Shown: piece after piece, positions 42,788 through 52,957 of the stretch
Layout of the letters: the number at the start of each line of letters is the position of its first letter
How positions within the stretch are numbered: the first letter of the stretch is position 1
Assembly: GCA_947496375.1 (NCBI GenBank)
Contig: CANMCY010000010.1
Span: 16,162-80,161, forward strand
From: Flavobacteriales bacterium
GTDB taxonomy: Bacteria > Bacteroidota > Bacteroidia > NS11-12g > UBA955
DNA length: 64,000 nucleotides
Reading direction: 5' to 3'
Notes under the pieces: model-generated
Told to the model about the DNA's origin: nothing
Databases searched by the model: none
The model's input: the letters and a program-made list of their open reading frames with translations, nothing else
Position numbers and translations under genes: made by a program

Positions 42788-44353
42788 TCAATCCAAATTC
42801 ACGCCCAGCGTGAATGTCAAAAACACCCGGTTGCGTTTGTAGGTGAGCTCCTGGTCTTCAGAAGCAAAAGGCGAACCCGGCTCAGTTATCTGGTAGGGCG
42901 TGTAATACCCCGCCGCCGATTGGGAGCTTAAGGCAACATCAAAATAATAGTCCTTGTCGCGCAATCCGAAGCCGCAGGAGAGCACCGTATTGGCTTTCTT
43001 AAGGGTGGCGTCCAAACCGACCACATTGTTGCTGTAGGGCGATGGCAATACACCAAAACCACCACGCACCCGGTAGGCCTGATCCTTGTTCTCCGGATTG
43101 GGGAAATTCATCTCTGCCCCAACACGCACATTGGTTACATTGCGGTAATTGCGGCGTATGGCGCTGTTCTCTGCGTTAAACGTAAACACATCATCGGCCT
43201 GCAGCCGCGCCGAACCATAGTTGTAAAATTCTAAATCGGCATTGATGAGCATGAACTTCTGTATCACAAACCCGATACCCGCATTGAAGCGAGAAGGCGT
43301 GGTAATCTTGTATTTGTAGGTATTCAGCGGGTCGTTGAACTGCGCCGTCCATTCGCCTGCCGCCCCGGGATCGGCCTTGGGCGCTATGGAATAGCCATAT
43401 TCGCTGTTCAAGGTATACGTTCTGGGGGTATGCACGGATGCCGCCAGGCGCAGCTGCTCTGTGGGGCGAACGATAATTCCCACACGGGCACCCCAGGCCC
43501 CGCCCCTATCAGTAAATTTGTATTGGTAATCCAGCGATGCCAAATCCTGTGTACGCAGGTCAGAGGGATTAACAGGCCTCTTGTCACGCTCCAGCATGCT
43601 CAAATCCTCACTGTATCGAAGGGATGAATATAACAAACCCAATCCCAGCATCACCTTGTTGGAAAAATTGAGCCCCACCGTGCCCTGATATTCATAAATG
43701 GCGCCCTTGCTCACAATTTCGCCGGTTTGGTCGTTGTTGCGCACGCTGTCTTTGTAGGCGGAGGTATATTGGCCCGTTCCACCGCGGTCATAATCCAAAA
43801 CCCAGGCATCATAAGCCATGCGAGACAAAGACCCCTCAGAAAGCATCCCTGGATTGCCCTCGCGGTTAGCAACTTCAGCAAAAAAATCGGTTACCGACGA
43901 TTTACGGTTGTTGCCCTGAAAGGCCATGCTGCCGCCAAAAGTAGCCAGTCGGTTAATATGGAACCCATAGCACACTGCACTCAGACCCCGGGTTTTGGGT
44001 TTTCCTGAGGCATCATATTTTACGTTGGCCTTAATGTAGTGGATGGAAGGGAGATTGAAGTTGAGCCGTGCTTCACGGAGATTCTCTCCCAGGTAATCGG
44101 CCTTGTATATGGTATTCTGAAACTGTGCACCCAGGTTAAATTCACTGCGCCTAAAGGCAGCAATACCGGCCGGGTTGGTCATCACCGCAGAGGCATCGGC
44201 GCCAATGGCCGAAAAAGATCCTGCCATGCCCATGGTGCGTGCTGTGCCACCGGAACCAATAGTGCTGTAACGTAAGGCATCAAACTCGTTTTGGGCCGAT
44301 ACGGAAAAAACAACCCCAAAGCACAGGGGAAATAAGCAAAAAGACCACTTCAT
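42788..44353 (-). CDS. OmpP1/FadL/TodX family outer-membrane transport protein
   Basis: From the ATG at 44353 the protein is 521 residues. It has a signal peptide ending SVSAQN, the FadL-type start of the mature chain (SGGTARTMGMAGSFSAIGADASAVMTNPAGIAAFRRSEF, seen in parts) and a long beta-barrel ending LTFTLGVNLD. The family forms channels for hydrophobic compounds; Bacteroidota members are numerous and substrates uncertain. A TTG three codons upstream is possible. Nineteen bases separate it from the lipoprotein gene upstream, so the two may be cotranscribed. Confidence 0.87.
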   Translation of the reverse strand: MKWSFCLFPLCFGVVFSVSAQNEFDALRYSTIGSGGTARTMGMAGSFSAIGADASAVMTNPAGIAAFRRSEFNLGAQFQNTIYKADYLGENLREARLNFNLPSIHYIKANVKYDASGKPKTRGLSAVCYGFHINRLATFGGSMAFQGNNRKSSVTDFFAEVANREGNPGMLSEGSLSRMAYDAWVLDYDRGGTGQYTSAYKDSVRNNDQTGEIVSKGAIYEYQGTVGLNFSNKVMLGLGLLYSSLRYSEDLSMLERDKRPVNPSDLRTQDLASLDYQYKFTDRGGAWGARVGIIVRPTEQLRLAASVHTPRTYTLNSEYGYSIAPKADPGAAGEWTAQFNDPLNTYKYKITTPSRFNAGIGFVIQKFMLINADLEFYNYGSARLQADDVFTFNAENSAIRRNYRNVTNVRVGAEMNFPNPENKDQAYRVRGGFGVLPSPYSNNVVGLDATLKKANTVLSCGFGLRDKDYYFDVALSSQSAAGYYTPYQITEPGSPFASEDQELTYKRNRVFLTFTLGVNLD

Positions 44354-44371
44354 GCGCTGCAAAAAACCGAA

Positions 44372-45283
44372 TTAACGCCTGCGACCTGAAGTACCCTGAA
44401 CCGCGTTGGATGAGCGGCTGCTACCACTGTTAAAAGAACCCTGCTGGGTATTGCCGGAGGGCGTCCAGCTGGAACTTCTGGAACTGCCGGAACTACTGCT
44501 ATTACTGCTGCCGGATGAAGTGCTGCCACTGCTCCATGAAGAACTTCTGCCTGAAGTGGAAGATGGGGTGCCACTCTGGTATGAATTGCGACGCACACCG
44601 CTGTTGGTGAACCCTGAAGAACCTGAGGCCGGCTTGGGATTGTTCACAAATCCACCACCCGAAGGACGGTTATTTACCGGCGTGCTGTTGTTGCTCCATC
44701 CGCTGTTATTATTCCAGCCATTATTCCAGCCACTATGGTTGTTCCATCCATTGTTATTCCAGCCGTTGCCGGACCAGCCACCACCCCAGTACATATTGGG
44801 GTTATACATCTGGTTGTAATACATCCAGTAGGGGTCATTATACATGTTCCACGACATATTGCCCATCATGTAAGGGTTGTTCCAGCTGTTTCCCATCATC
44901 CAGGGATTCCCCCAAGTGCTGCCCATCATCATGGGGTTATATCCCATATAGGGATTAAAACCCCAAGGGGTCATGGGCGCAAAACCATAGCGGAAACCAC
45001 GGCAGGACTGTGTCATCATGGCGGGCCTGTGAACGGGCTGCATTCGGCCGTCTCCAAAGTGGCGCAGACGCTCTGAATAGGTCTGACCGTAACTGCCGGC
45101 ACGCTGTGCAGACGGCTGGTTGTACGTACTCACTGAAACACCCTCGGCATAATACCCGCGGCCTTTTAGGTCAGAGGCCGTAAAATAGGCATCGTCGTAA
45201 TTGCCGGCCTGCGAAACCGTCTTGAGACCGGAGCAGGAAGCCAATACCAGCATGGCAGTGAGAATCGGAAACGTGATTTTCAT
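44372..45283 (-). CDS. Low-complexity Trp/Asn/Met/Ser-rich lipoprotein
   Basis: From the ATG at 45283 the product is 303 residues: a lipoprotein signal with the cysteine in LVLASC, a short folded-looking part, then biased segments. Residues around 115-165 are rich in Met, Tyr, Trp and Pro (repeats like NPYMGYNPMMMG). Those around 170-200 repeat WNN/GWNN, and the last 90 are Ser/Gly-rich, ending GRRR. No enzyme motif is seen. The pattern suggests an aggregating or surface-adhesive protein, or a metal-binding Met-rich one. Function unknown. Confidence 0.65.
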   Translation of the reverse strand: MKITFPILTAMLVLASCSGLKTVSQAGNYDDAYFTASDLKGRGYYAEGVSVSTYNQPSAQRAGSYGQTYSERLRHFGDGRMQPVHRPAMMTQSCRGFRYGFAPMTPWGFNPYMGYNPMMMGSTWGNPWMMGNSWNNPYMMGNMSWNMYNDPYWMYYNQMYNPNMYWGGGWSGNGWNNNGWNNHSGWNNGWNNNSGWSNNSTPVNNRPSGGGFVNNPKPASGSSGFTNSGVRRNSYQSGTPSSTSGRSSSWSSGSTSSGSSNSSSSGSSRSSSWTPSGNTQQGSFNSGSSRSSNAVQGTSGRRR

Positions 45284-45388
45284 TTTGGGGTTTAACATGG
45301 TTTGTCGCTATTTTGTTTAAGCACTTACCCTAAAGGTAGTAACTTTGCATTATCAAATATACAAAATTTATTCCATATTCCCCCAAAA

Positions 45389-46867
45389 ATGGCTTTTGAA
45401 AAGGTAAAAAGAGAAGAAAATTACAGCGAGTGGTACAACAACCTGGTTAAAAACGCTGATTTGGCCGAACACAGCGCCGTGAAGGGCTGTATGGTGATAA
45501 AACCCTATGGCTTTGCCATTTGGGAAAAAATGCAGCAGCAGCTCGATAAAATGTTCAAGGAAACAGGACACCAAAATGCCTATTTTCCGCTGTTTGTGCC
45601 CAAAAGTCTGTTTGAGAAAGAAGAAAAAAATGCGGAGGGCTTTGCCAAGGAATGCGCAGTAGTTACGCATTACCGCTTAAAAGCCGATCCCTCCAAGCCG
45701 GGTCGCCTGATGGCAGACCCTGATTCTAAGCTGGAAGAGGAACTGGTGGTGCGCCCCACCAGCGAAGCCATCATCTGGAATACCTATAAAAACTGGATTC
45801 AGAGCTACCGCGACCTACCCATTCTCATCAATCAGTGGGCCAATGTGGTGCGCTGGGAAATGCGTACCCGTTTGTTTCTGCGCACCGCAGAATTCCTTTG
45901 GCAGGAAGGCCACACCGCCCACGCCACCAAGGAAGAGGCACTGGAAGAAACCCGCAAAATGCTGGATGTGTATGCAGAATTTGCCGAAGAGCACATGGCC
46001 GTTCCCGTCATCAAAGGAGTAAAATCGGAAAACGAACGCTTTGCCGGTGCGGACGACACATATTGTATTGAAGGAATGATGCAGGACGGAAAAGCCCTGC
46101 AAATGGGCACCAGCCACTTCCTGGGACAAAACTTCGCCAAGGCATTTGATGTGAAGTTCCAGGACAAAAACAGCAAACTAGACTATGTATGGGCCACCAG
46201 CTGGGGGGTATCAACCCGCCTGATGGGCGCTCTCATCATGGTACACAGCGACGATGAAGGCCTGGTGCTGCCACCAAAACTGGCCCCTATCCACGTGGTG
46301 ATAGTGCCTGTTTACAGAACCGAAGAAGAATTGAGTGCCATTACCGACAAGGTTTCCGGCATCAAAAAAGAACTGGAAAAAGCCGGCCTGACCGTGAAAT
46401 TCGACAACCGCGATACCCACAAACCGGGTTTCAAATTTGCCGAATGGGAGCTAAAGGGCGTTCCGGTGCGTATTGCTATTGGTCCGCGCGACCTGCAGAA
46501 CAACGCCGCAGAAGTGGCCCGCCGCGATACCAAAACCAAAGAAACCATTGGTCTGGATGCGTTGGTAAGCCACGTAACTTCTCTGATGGACGAAATACAG
46601 CAAAACCTCTTCAACAGGGCACTGGAACTGCGTTCCGGCAAAACCTGGAAGGCAGATACCTGGGAGGAATTTGTGGACATCGTGGAGAACCGCAATGGAT
46701 TTGCCCTGGCCCACTGGGACGGAACCGGCGAAACCGAAGAAAAAATTAAGGACATGACCAAGGCCACCATTCGATGCATTCCCTTGGATGCAATTGAAGA
46801 GGCAGGTACTTGCATACTGAGTGGCAAGCCCAGCCACAAGCGCGTGGTATTTGCAAAAGCTTATTGA
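45389..46867 (+). CDS. proS: Proline--tRNA ligase, eukaryote/archaeon-like (type 3)
   Basis: From the ATG at 45389 the enzyme is 492 residues with class II motifs: the YFPLF segment, [23 protein letters not shown] (motif 2 region), [16 protein letters not shown] and the C-terminal anticodon and zinc-like domains. It lacks the editing insertion of the bacterial type. A TAACTTTG box (45340-45347) lies 41 bases upstream. The frame is open upstream to 45302 but with no similarity. It converges on the nitroreductase with a seven-base overlap. Confidence 0.95.
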   Translation: MAFEKVKREENYSEWYNNLVKNADLAEHSAVKGCMVIKPYGFAIWEKMQQQLDKMFKETGHQNAYFPLFVPKSLFEKEEKNAEGFAKECAVVTHYRLKADPSKPGRLMADPDSKLEEELVVRPTSEAIIWNTYKNWIQSYRDLPILINQWANVVRWEMRTRLFLRTAEFLWQEGHTAHATKEEALEETRKMLDVYAEFAEEHMAVPVIKGVKSENERFAGADDTYCIEGMMQDGKALQMGTSHFLGQNFAKAFDVKFQDKNSKLDYVWATSWGVSTRLMGALIMVHSDDEGLVLPPKLAPIHVVIVPVYRTEEELSAITDKVSGIKKELEKAGLTVKFDNRDTHKPGFKFAEWELKGVPVRIAIGPRDLQNNAAEVARRDTKTKETIGLDALVSHVTSLMDEIQQNLFNRALELRSGKTWKADTWEEFVDIVENRNGFALAHWDGTGETEEKIKDMTKATIRCIPLDAIEEAGTCILSGKPSHKRVVFAKAY

Positions 46868-47406
46868 TGAGGTCTTTCGGCATCATGGCGCTTTTCGTCC
46901 ACCATGCCTACAAAGAAAAAACCGAGTTGTTTGCCAGTTTCAGGCAGGCCTGTTTGCTTTTTCATAAAATCTGAGCCCGCACCATTTCCTGTGGTCCAGT
47001 AGCCGGCCGCATGGGGGTGTGCGGTGAGGGTTAAATATATGTTCTGCACCGCCATGGCGGTAGCCGCCAGCTCTTCCCACTCGGGTACTTTTTCCGAAGG
47101 CACAAAGCCAATGGAAATGATATGGGATATTTTAGAAGGAAATGTCCTGATTTTGGCCAGTTTTCCTTCATTAAACTGCTCAACGGGGGTGTGCTCCATA
47201 TAATATCGCTCCATGGTCTGACACAGTACGTTTTTTTCTTCGCCCGAAAACACGCGGAACTTCCAAGGAAGTGTCAGCTTGTGGCTGGGCGCCCAGCGCG
47301 CGTTTTCCAGCACCCTTTGGATTACTTCCTCAGGAACGGTCAATCCGTTGAATTCTTTTACAAAGTGGCTCCGACGGGCGCGTATGATGTCGTCTATGGT
47401 GTTCAT
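46861..47406 (-). CDS. Nitroreductase family flavoprotein
   Basis: The 181-residue protein has the FMN-binding [11 protein letters not shown] start, [17 protein letters not shown] and the [26 protein letters not shown] block typical of the small nitroreductase fold. It uses NAD(P)H to reduce nitro compounds, quinones or enones; natural substrate unknown. It lies nine bases downstream of the EamA transporter gene. Confidence 0.87.
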   Translation of the reverse strand: MNTIDDIIRARRSHFVKEFNGLTVPEEVIQRVLENARWAPSHKLTLPWKFRVFSGEEKNVLCQTMERYYMEHTPVEQFNEGKLAKIRTFPSKISHIISIGFVPSEKVPEWEELAATAMAVQNIYLTLTAHPHAAGYWTTGNGAGSDFMKKQTGLPETGKQLGFFFVGMVDEKRHDAERPHQ

Positions 47407-47415
47407 TTGGATGTT

Positions 47416-48342
47416 TTACAATAATGTGTTTTTGCGTTGACGATATTCCAAAAAAGTTTGCAAAAAAACCGAAACCAATATCATGGCGGCACCCAGATAA
47501 AATTGCCTGTTTAATGCGGCATGTTCCTTAAATATCAATGCCCCCAGCACGATTCCATAAATCGGTTCCAGGTTCACTGAAAGGTTGGCTGTGAAGGCCG
47601 ATATTTCTTTCAGAGCAAAGGTTCCCAAGTAAAACGTAAGGTTGGTACACACCAGCGATAATAGCAGCACCCAAAGCAAATCGTAGTTGCCGGTTTCAGG
47701 ACTGTAATCAGGGATCCACACGGCAGAAGCATCAGCCATTAAAGGGAACAGCACGCTTAGCATTAACGCACCCGCCAGCATTTCAATGGCCGATATGCTT
47801 AGGGATGATGCCCTATCTATGTTTCTTTTGTTTAAAGTGGTAAAAAGCGCAGCCAGTGCAGCACTGACAATCCCGGTGATGATGGCCAGGGTGTATTGGG
47901 TTTTTACGCCATCCTGTGACTGAAAAGACCGATGAATAATGAGTATACCGCACACCACCAGCAATCCCAGCAATAGTTCGCGGGTATTAAAGGGCTTACG
48001 GTTTATCAATGGATCCAGCAGAGCGGAAAAAAAACTCGCTGAGCCCAGACAAGCCAAGGTTACGCTGGCGCTGTTGCCCAGCTTGATGCTGCCATAGAAG
48101 GTAAGCCAGTGAAGGGACACAATCACCCCGATTCCCAAAAATATAAGCCAGTCTTTTTTATGTAATGGCTTTATTCCTTTCCATACGGCGGGTATGCAGA
48201 AGTAAACGGCAGCAGTAATCAGCATTCTATGCCATACCAGGTTAAAAGAGCTATAGGAAATCAGTTTTCCCAGAATGGCGGTGAAGCCCCAAAGAAAAAC
48301 AGCTAAATGAAGAAATGCCAGGGCTTTTAAACGCGGTTTCAT
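47416..48342 (-). CDS. EamA/DMT-superfamily transporter
   Basis: The 308-residue membrane protein has ten hydrophobic segments in two repeated EamA halves, with the first helix motif HLAVFLWGFTAILGKLI and the NSASVTLACLGSASFFSALLDPLI segment at the end of the first repeat. DMT exporters move amino acids, nucleobases or drugs; the substrate cannot be assigned. Followed by the nitroreductase gene. Confidence 0.87.
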   Translation of the reverse strand: MKPRLKALAFLHLAVFLWGFTAILGKLISYSSFNLVWHRMLITAAVYFCIPAVWKGIKPLHKKDWLIFLGIGVIVSLHWLTFYGSIKLGNSASVTLACLGSASFFSALLDPLINRKPFNTRELLLGLLVVCGILIIHRSFQSQDGVKTQYTLAIITGIVSAALAALFTTLNKRNIDRASSLSISAIEMLAGALMLSVLFPLMADASAVWIPDYSPETGNYDLLWVLLLSLVCTNLTFYLGTFALKEISAFTANLSVNLEPIYGIVLGALIFKEHAALNRQFYLGAAMILVSVFLQTFLEYRQRKNTLL

Positions 48343-48505
48343 GGTTGGATTGCCCTTAAAAAATCAAGGCCACGCTGTGAAGCATGGCCAGGATGTTGGT
48401 ATATAGAAGCGCGTAACAGTTGGGCTGCCGCTATCAGCACGGCAGCAATGCAAATATAAAAAAGCTTTTGCGTATTCACAACCCACAAGTTTTCCCCAAT
48501 AAAAA

Positions 48506-49588
48506 TCAGGTGAGGTTACCCTTGTATTTGTCGCGCATGTCAATCACAATCTGCCGCAGTTCCTGCTCCTTGTCTTTATGCATTACCAGCACCACATCCG
48601 GACTGTCTACCACCACTACATTTTCAAGCCCATGGGTAATCACGATGCGGTCCGTATTGGAAAAAACCAGAGAGTTGGTGGTTTCGTAGGTGTGTATGCC
48701 TTTGCCGATGGAGGCCGTATCATGCTGGTTATGCCGGCTCACATCCCACAAACTCTTCCAGGTACCCAGGTCATTCCATCCAAAAGTGGCCGGATAAACA
48801 TAAACACTGTCGTCCTTTTCCATGATTCCATAGTCAATGGAAATACTTGGGCACTGCCCATAGGCCAGCTCCAATGCGTCAAAATAATTATCCTGTGTAA
48901 AATCCACCTCCGAAAACAACTGATGAATTTCGGGTAAATATTCTTCAATCCGCTGCAAAATGGCTTTGAGGTTCCAAACAAAAATTCCCGCATTCCATAA
49001 AAACTCTCCGCTTTCAATAAATGTCTGCGCCAACTCCTCGTTGGGCTTTTCGGTGAAAGTTTTTACCTCGTAAAACCCGGCATCGCCCGGCACGGTATTG
49101 TATTGAATATATCCATAACCTGTATCGGGGCGGGTAGGTTTGATGCCCAGTGTAAGCAGGTGATTATAATTTCCGGCAAACGCGTACGCCTCGTTAATGA
49201 TCCGGAAAAACTCGGCTTCGTGGGTAATCAGATGATCGCTGGGTGCCACCACGCATACCGCATCGGGATCGATACTGTGTATGATGCGGCTTGCATAGGC
49301 AATACAAGGAGCCGTATTGCGTGCCTGCGGTTCTTTTAATATGCGGGTATCGGAAATGCCGGGTACATGTTCTTTCACCAGCGATGTATATTCATGGTTG
49401 GTAACAATGAATATGTTTTCTTTTGGGACCACCTGGCAAAAGCGCTTGTAGGTCTGGGAAATCAGCGAATCACCGGTACCCAGGATATCAATAAATTGCT
49501 TGGGCAGACTTTTGCGGCTGACGGGCCAGAAACGGCTGCCAATACCGCCGGCCATAATCAGCACATAGTGATGTTTATTTTCGCTCAT
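48506..49588 (-). CDS. manC: Mannose-1-phosphate guanylyltransferase
   Basis: The 360-residue protein begins with the nucleotidyltransferase signature (MAGGIGSRFWPVSRKSLPKQF region, residues about 12-32), then APSDHLI and a FTEKP motif, and ends soon after the catalytic domain with no isomerase domain. It makes GDP-mannose from mannose-1-phosphate and GTP for surface polysaccharides. The start overlaps kdsD by four bases. Confidence 0.92.
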   Translation of the reverse strand: MSENKHHYVLIMAGGIGSRFWPVSRKSLPKQFIDILGTGDSLISQTYKRFCQVVPKENIFIVTNHEYTSLVKEHVPGISDTRILKEPQARNTAPCIAYASRIIHSIDPDAVCVVAPSDHLITHEAEFFRIINEAYAFAGNYNHLLTLGIKPTRPDTGYGYIQYNTVPGDAGFYEVKTFTEKPNEELAQTFIESGEFLWNAGIFVWNLKAILQRIEEYLPEIHQLFSEVDFTQDNYFDALELAYGQCPSISIDYGIMEKDDSVYVYPATFGWNDLGTWKSLWDVSRHNQHDTASIGKGIHTYETTNSLVFSNTDRIVITHGLENVVVVDSPDVVLVMHKDKEQELRQIVIDMRDKYKGNLT

Positions 49589-50556
49589 AGCAATCCCTCC
49601 CTGTTTAGGTCGTGCAAATGTACCATTCCTGCGTATTTTCCATCACGCAATATGATAATTTGAGATATTTTTTGTTGGCTCATCCAATCGACCGCCTCTA
49701 CGGCAAGGGTTTCGGCATCCAGGGTTCGAGGGGAGGGTGACATAATATCAGCGGCAGTTAGCCCCGCCAGATTGCTGTATTTTTCCAGCATTCTGCGTAT
49801 GTCTCCATCCGTAACAATTCCAAGCAAACCGGAATCATCCACCACGGCAGCAGCCCCCAGTCGGTTTTTGCTGATACAGACGATTACTTCATTGACAGAC
49901 GCCGAAGGCAACACAGCCGGCTTTTCGTTTCTGGCAGCAATATCCCCGCAGCGCAGGTATAATTTTTTACCCAGCGCTCCTCCGGGATGGTATTTGCTGA
50001 AATCACTTCCGCTGAAATTGCGCATTCGTAAAAGGGCAATGGCAATGGCATCTCCCATCAGCAACTGGGCAGAAGTACTGCTGGTGGGTGCCAAGTTATT
50101 GGGGCAGGCTTCTTTGTCCACGGTGGTATTAATCACAATGTCGGCCTGCGCGGCCAGCTCGCTTTGTATATTGCCCACCATGGCCACCAGCGGATTGCCA
50201 AATGATTTGAGCAATGGCGCAAGTGCTTTAATTTCGGGGGTATTACCGCTCTTGGAAATGGCAATAACCACGTCTCCGGGCTGAATGATGCCCAAATCCC
50301 CGTGTATGGCATCAGCGGCATGCATAAACACAGCCGGCTGCCCGGTGCTGTTCATGGTTGCCACCATTTTCTGGGCTATGATGGCGCTCTTGCCTATACC
50401 CGTAACCACTGCCCTTCCGGCAGAATCCAAAAGCAATTCTACAAGACTGGAAAAAGAATCATTCACATATTGCGGTAATCCGGCCAGTGAATTTAATTCG
50501 TCTGTAATGGCCTGAGTTCCGTAACTTTTTATTAAATTTGCCTTGGTCTGTGTCAA
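49585..50556 (-). CDS. kdsD: D-arabinose-5-phosphate isomerase (KpsF/GutQ family)
   Basis: The 323-residue protein has a SIS sugar-isomerase domain (VVTGIGKSAIIAQKMVATMNSTG, ISKSGNTPEIKAL and the LAPTSSTSAQLLMGDAIAIALL block) and two C-terminal CBS domains (about 205-320, with GIVTDGDIRRML). It interconverts ribulose-5-phosphate and arabinose-5-phosphate, the first step toward Kdo of LPS. Overlap with manC indicates joint expression for envelope sugar synthesis. Confidence 0.9.
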   Translation of the reverse strand: MTQTKANLIKSYGTQAITDELNSLAGLPQYVNDSFSSLVELLLDSAGRAVVTGIGKSAIIAQKMVATMNSTGQPAVFMHAADAIHGDLGIIQPGDVVIAISKSGNTPEIKALAPLLKSFGNPLVAMVGNIQSELAAQADIVINTTVDKEACPNNLAPTSSTSAQLLMGDAIAIALLRMRNFSGSDFSKYHPGGALGKKLYLRCGDIAARNEKPAVLPSASVNEVIVCISKNRLGAAAVVDDSGLLGIVTDGDIRRMLEKYSNLAGLTAADIMSPSPRTLDAETLAVEAVDWMSQQKISQIIILRDGKYAGMVHLHDLNREGLL

Positions 50557-50705
50557 GCGGACAGTATTAGAAACGCAAAACTAACTTAAATTTTGCATTT
50601 AGTATGTGGGTTTGACAAGTAAAGAAGATTAAAAAATTTAATATAAAGCTAACAAAATTGCCGCCTATGCGTTAAATTTACTCACTGAAAGCACTTACTT
50701 TATCT

Positions 50706-52919
50706 ATGAGCACGGCAATGGGCGTTGCGGAATACACTAGCACTGACGCAAAACGCACACTTAAGGAATTCTTCGGCTTCGATGGCTTCAAAGGCAATCA
50801 GGAAGCGGTTATTAATCATATACTACAGGGTAATGATTGTTTTGTAATCATGCCTACAGGGGCCGGTAAATCGCTATGTTACCAGCTACCCGCATTGATG
50901 ATGGAGGGCACTGCGATTGTCATTTCACCGCTGATTGCCCTGATGAAAAACCAGGTAGACAACATCCGCGGGTTTTCCAGCAGCAGCGCACTGGCCCATT
51001 TTTTAAACTCATCATTGAGTAAAGCCGATTTTACCAAAGTGGTGGAGGATGTAACCTCCGGCAGCACTAAGTTGCTGTACGTAGCTCCGGAAACCCTCAA
51101 GAAAGACGAAACGCTGGAACTGCTTCGCGGCATAAAAATTTCCTTTGTAGCGGTGGATGAAGCGCACTGCATAAGCGAATGGGGTCATGATTTCAGACCC
51201 GAATACCGCCGGATCAAGCAAATGGTAAAAGCCATTGATGATGTGCCCATTCTTGCCCTCACTGCCACAGCTACACCAAAAGTTCAGCACGACATTCAGA
51301 AAAACCTGGGTATGCTGGACGCCAGACTGTTCAAGTCTTCATTTAATCGTGCCAACCTGTATTATGAAGTTCGCCCCAAAGGCAGAAAAGATCAGGTGCA
51401 CAAGGATATTTTAACCTTCATCAAAAACAGGGGAAACAGTTCAGGCATTATATACTGTCTGAGTCGCAAGAAAGTGGAGGAAATCGCCGAAATGCTGCAA
51501 ATGAATGGCATCAAAGCGTTGCCATATCATGCCGGACTGGATGCCAAAACCCGTGCGGGTCATCAGGACGCTTTCCTGATGGAAGACTGCAATGTAATTG
51601 TAGCCACCATTGCGTTTGGAATGGGTATCGATAAACCCGATGTCAGGTTTGTCATTCACTATGACGTTCCCAAAAGTCTGGAAGGGTATTATCAGGAAAC
51701 AGGGCGTGGAGGCCGTGACGGACTGCGCGGTGATTGCCTGCTTTTCTATAACCCCAACGACATTGAAAAGCTGGAAAAATTCATGAAAGACAAACCGGTT
51801 GCCGAACAGGAAATCGGGGGACTACTGATAGCTGAAACCGCCGCTTTCGCAGAGAGCAGCCAATGCAGACGTAAATTGCTACTCCACTATTTCGGAGAAA
51901 ACTTTCCGGAATCGGATTGTAACCACATGTGCGACAACTGCGCACATCCCAAGCCCAAAACAGAAGTGACCCAGGATGTGGCCAAGGCGCTAAACGCACT
52001 GAAATCCCTGAACGGTGAATTCTCCATGACCCATATCGTAAATTTCATCATCGGCAAACGAATAGACAGCATTAAGGATTACAAGCACGATGAAATGCCT
52101 TTGTTTGCCTGTGGCAAAGACAAGGATAAGGTGTTTTGGAAATCGGTGATGCGCCTTTCTCTGGTGCACAATTACCTCAATAAAAATATTGAAAAGTATG
52201 GTTTACTGAGCGTTTCAGAGCAGGGTATGGCGTTTCTGACCAAACCCACCAAGCATGAAATGGCCGTAGATACCGAGTTTGAAAGCGTAAGTGAAGACGA
52301 CTTCGAAAACTTCAAAATGGAGAGCGTCTGCGATGAAGAATTATTCGGTCATCTCAAGGATTTGCGCAAAAAAGTTGCCAAGGAAAAAGGCCTTCCTCCC
52401 TATGTCATATTTCAGGACCCCAGTCTGGAAGATATGGCCACCAAATATCCCATCACCCTTGATGAACTGTCCAACATTAACGGGGTGGGAAAAAACAAAG
52501 CCATCAAATTCGGAGAACCCTTTATCCAATACATTGCGACTTTTGTAAAAGAAAATAAAATTGAAAGACCCCAGGATATCGTGCTGAAAGGCAATGCGGA
52601 AAAATCAGCCAAAAAAGTCAGCATAATCCTGAATATTGATAAAAAGGTAGACCTGATGGAAATGGCCAAGCAGCTTGGCATTGAGTTTGGCGAACTGGTA
52701 GATGAACTCGAACAGATTGTCAATACAGGTACGAAGCTAAACCTGAAATATTTTCTGAATCAGTTCCTGGATGAAGAGCTGCAGGAAGAAATTTTTGACT
52801 ATTTCCATGGTGCACAGGAAGATAACCTTGAAACTGCCTTTAACCATTTTGACGGAGAATTTACCCACGAAGAACTGCAGCTGATGCGCATACAGTTCCT
52901 CAGCGATATGGGTAACTAA
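50706..52919 (+). CDS. recQ: ATP-dependent DNA helicase RecQ
   Basis: The 737-residue protein has all RecQ parts: Walker A PTGAGKS, DEAH, ALTATATP, the QETGRGGRDG motif VI, an RQC zinc site (cysteines in CRRKLL and CDNC) and winged helix, then an HRDC domain (KGLPPYVIFQDPSLEDMA...LSNINGVG). A further helical tail follows. It unwinds DNA 3' to 5' in recombination and replication-fork repair. It is divergent from kdsD. Confidence 0.95.
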   Translation: MSTAMGVAEYTSTDAKRTLKEFFGFDGFKGNQEAVINHILQGNDCFVIMPTGAGKSLCYQLPALMMEGTAIVISPLIALMKNQVDNIRGFSSSSALAHFLNSSLSKADFTKVVEDVTSGSTKLLYVAPETLKKDETLELLRGIKISFVAVDEAHCISEWGHDFRPEYRRIKQMVKAIDDVPILALTATATPKVQHDIQKNLGMLDARLFKSSFNRANLYYEVRPKGRKDQVHKDILTFIKNRGNSSGIIYCLSRKKVEEIAEMLQMNGIKALPYHAGLDAKTRAGHQDAFLMEDCNVIVATIAFGMGIDKPDVRFVIHYDVPKSLEGYYQETGRGGRDGLRGDCLLFYNPNDIEKLEKFMKDKPVAEQEIGGLLIAETAAFAESSQCRRKLLLHYFGENFPESDCNHMCDNCAHPKPKTEVTQDVAKALNALKSLNGEFSMTHIVNFIIGKRIDSIKDYKHDEMPLFACGKDKDKVFWKSVMRLSLVHNYLNKNIEKYGLLSVSEQGMAFLTKPTKHEMAVDTEFESVSEDDFENFKMESVCDEELFGHLKDLRKKVAKEKGLPPYVIFQDPSLEDMATKYPITLDELSNINGVGKNKAIKFGEPFIQYIATFVKENKIERPQDIVLKGNAEKSAKKVSIILNIDKKVDLMEMAKQLGIEFGELVDELEQIVNTGTKLNLKYFLNQFLDEELQEEIFDYFHGAQEDNLETAFNHFDGEFTHEELQLMRIQFLSDMGN

Positions 52920-52957
52920 TTGTATACGGCTTACAGGGCTTTTGTATCTTTGTTCCG

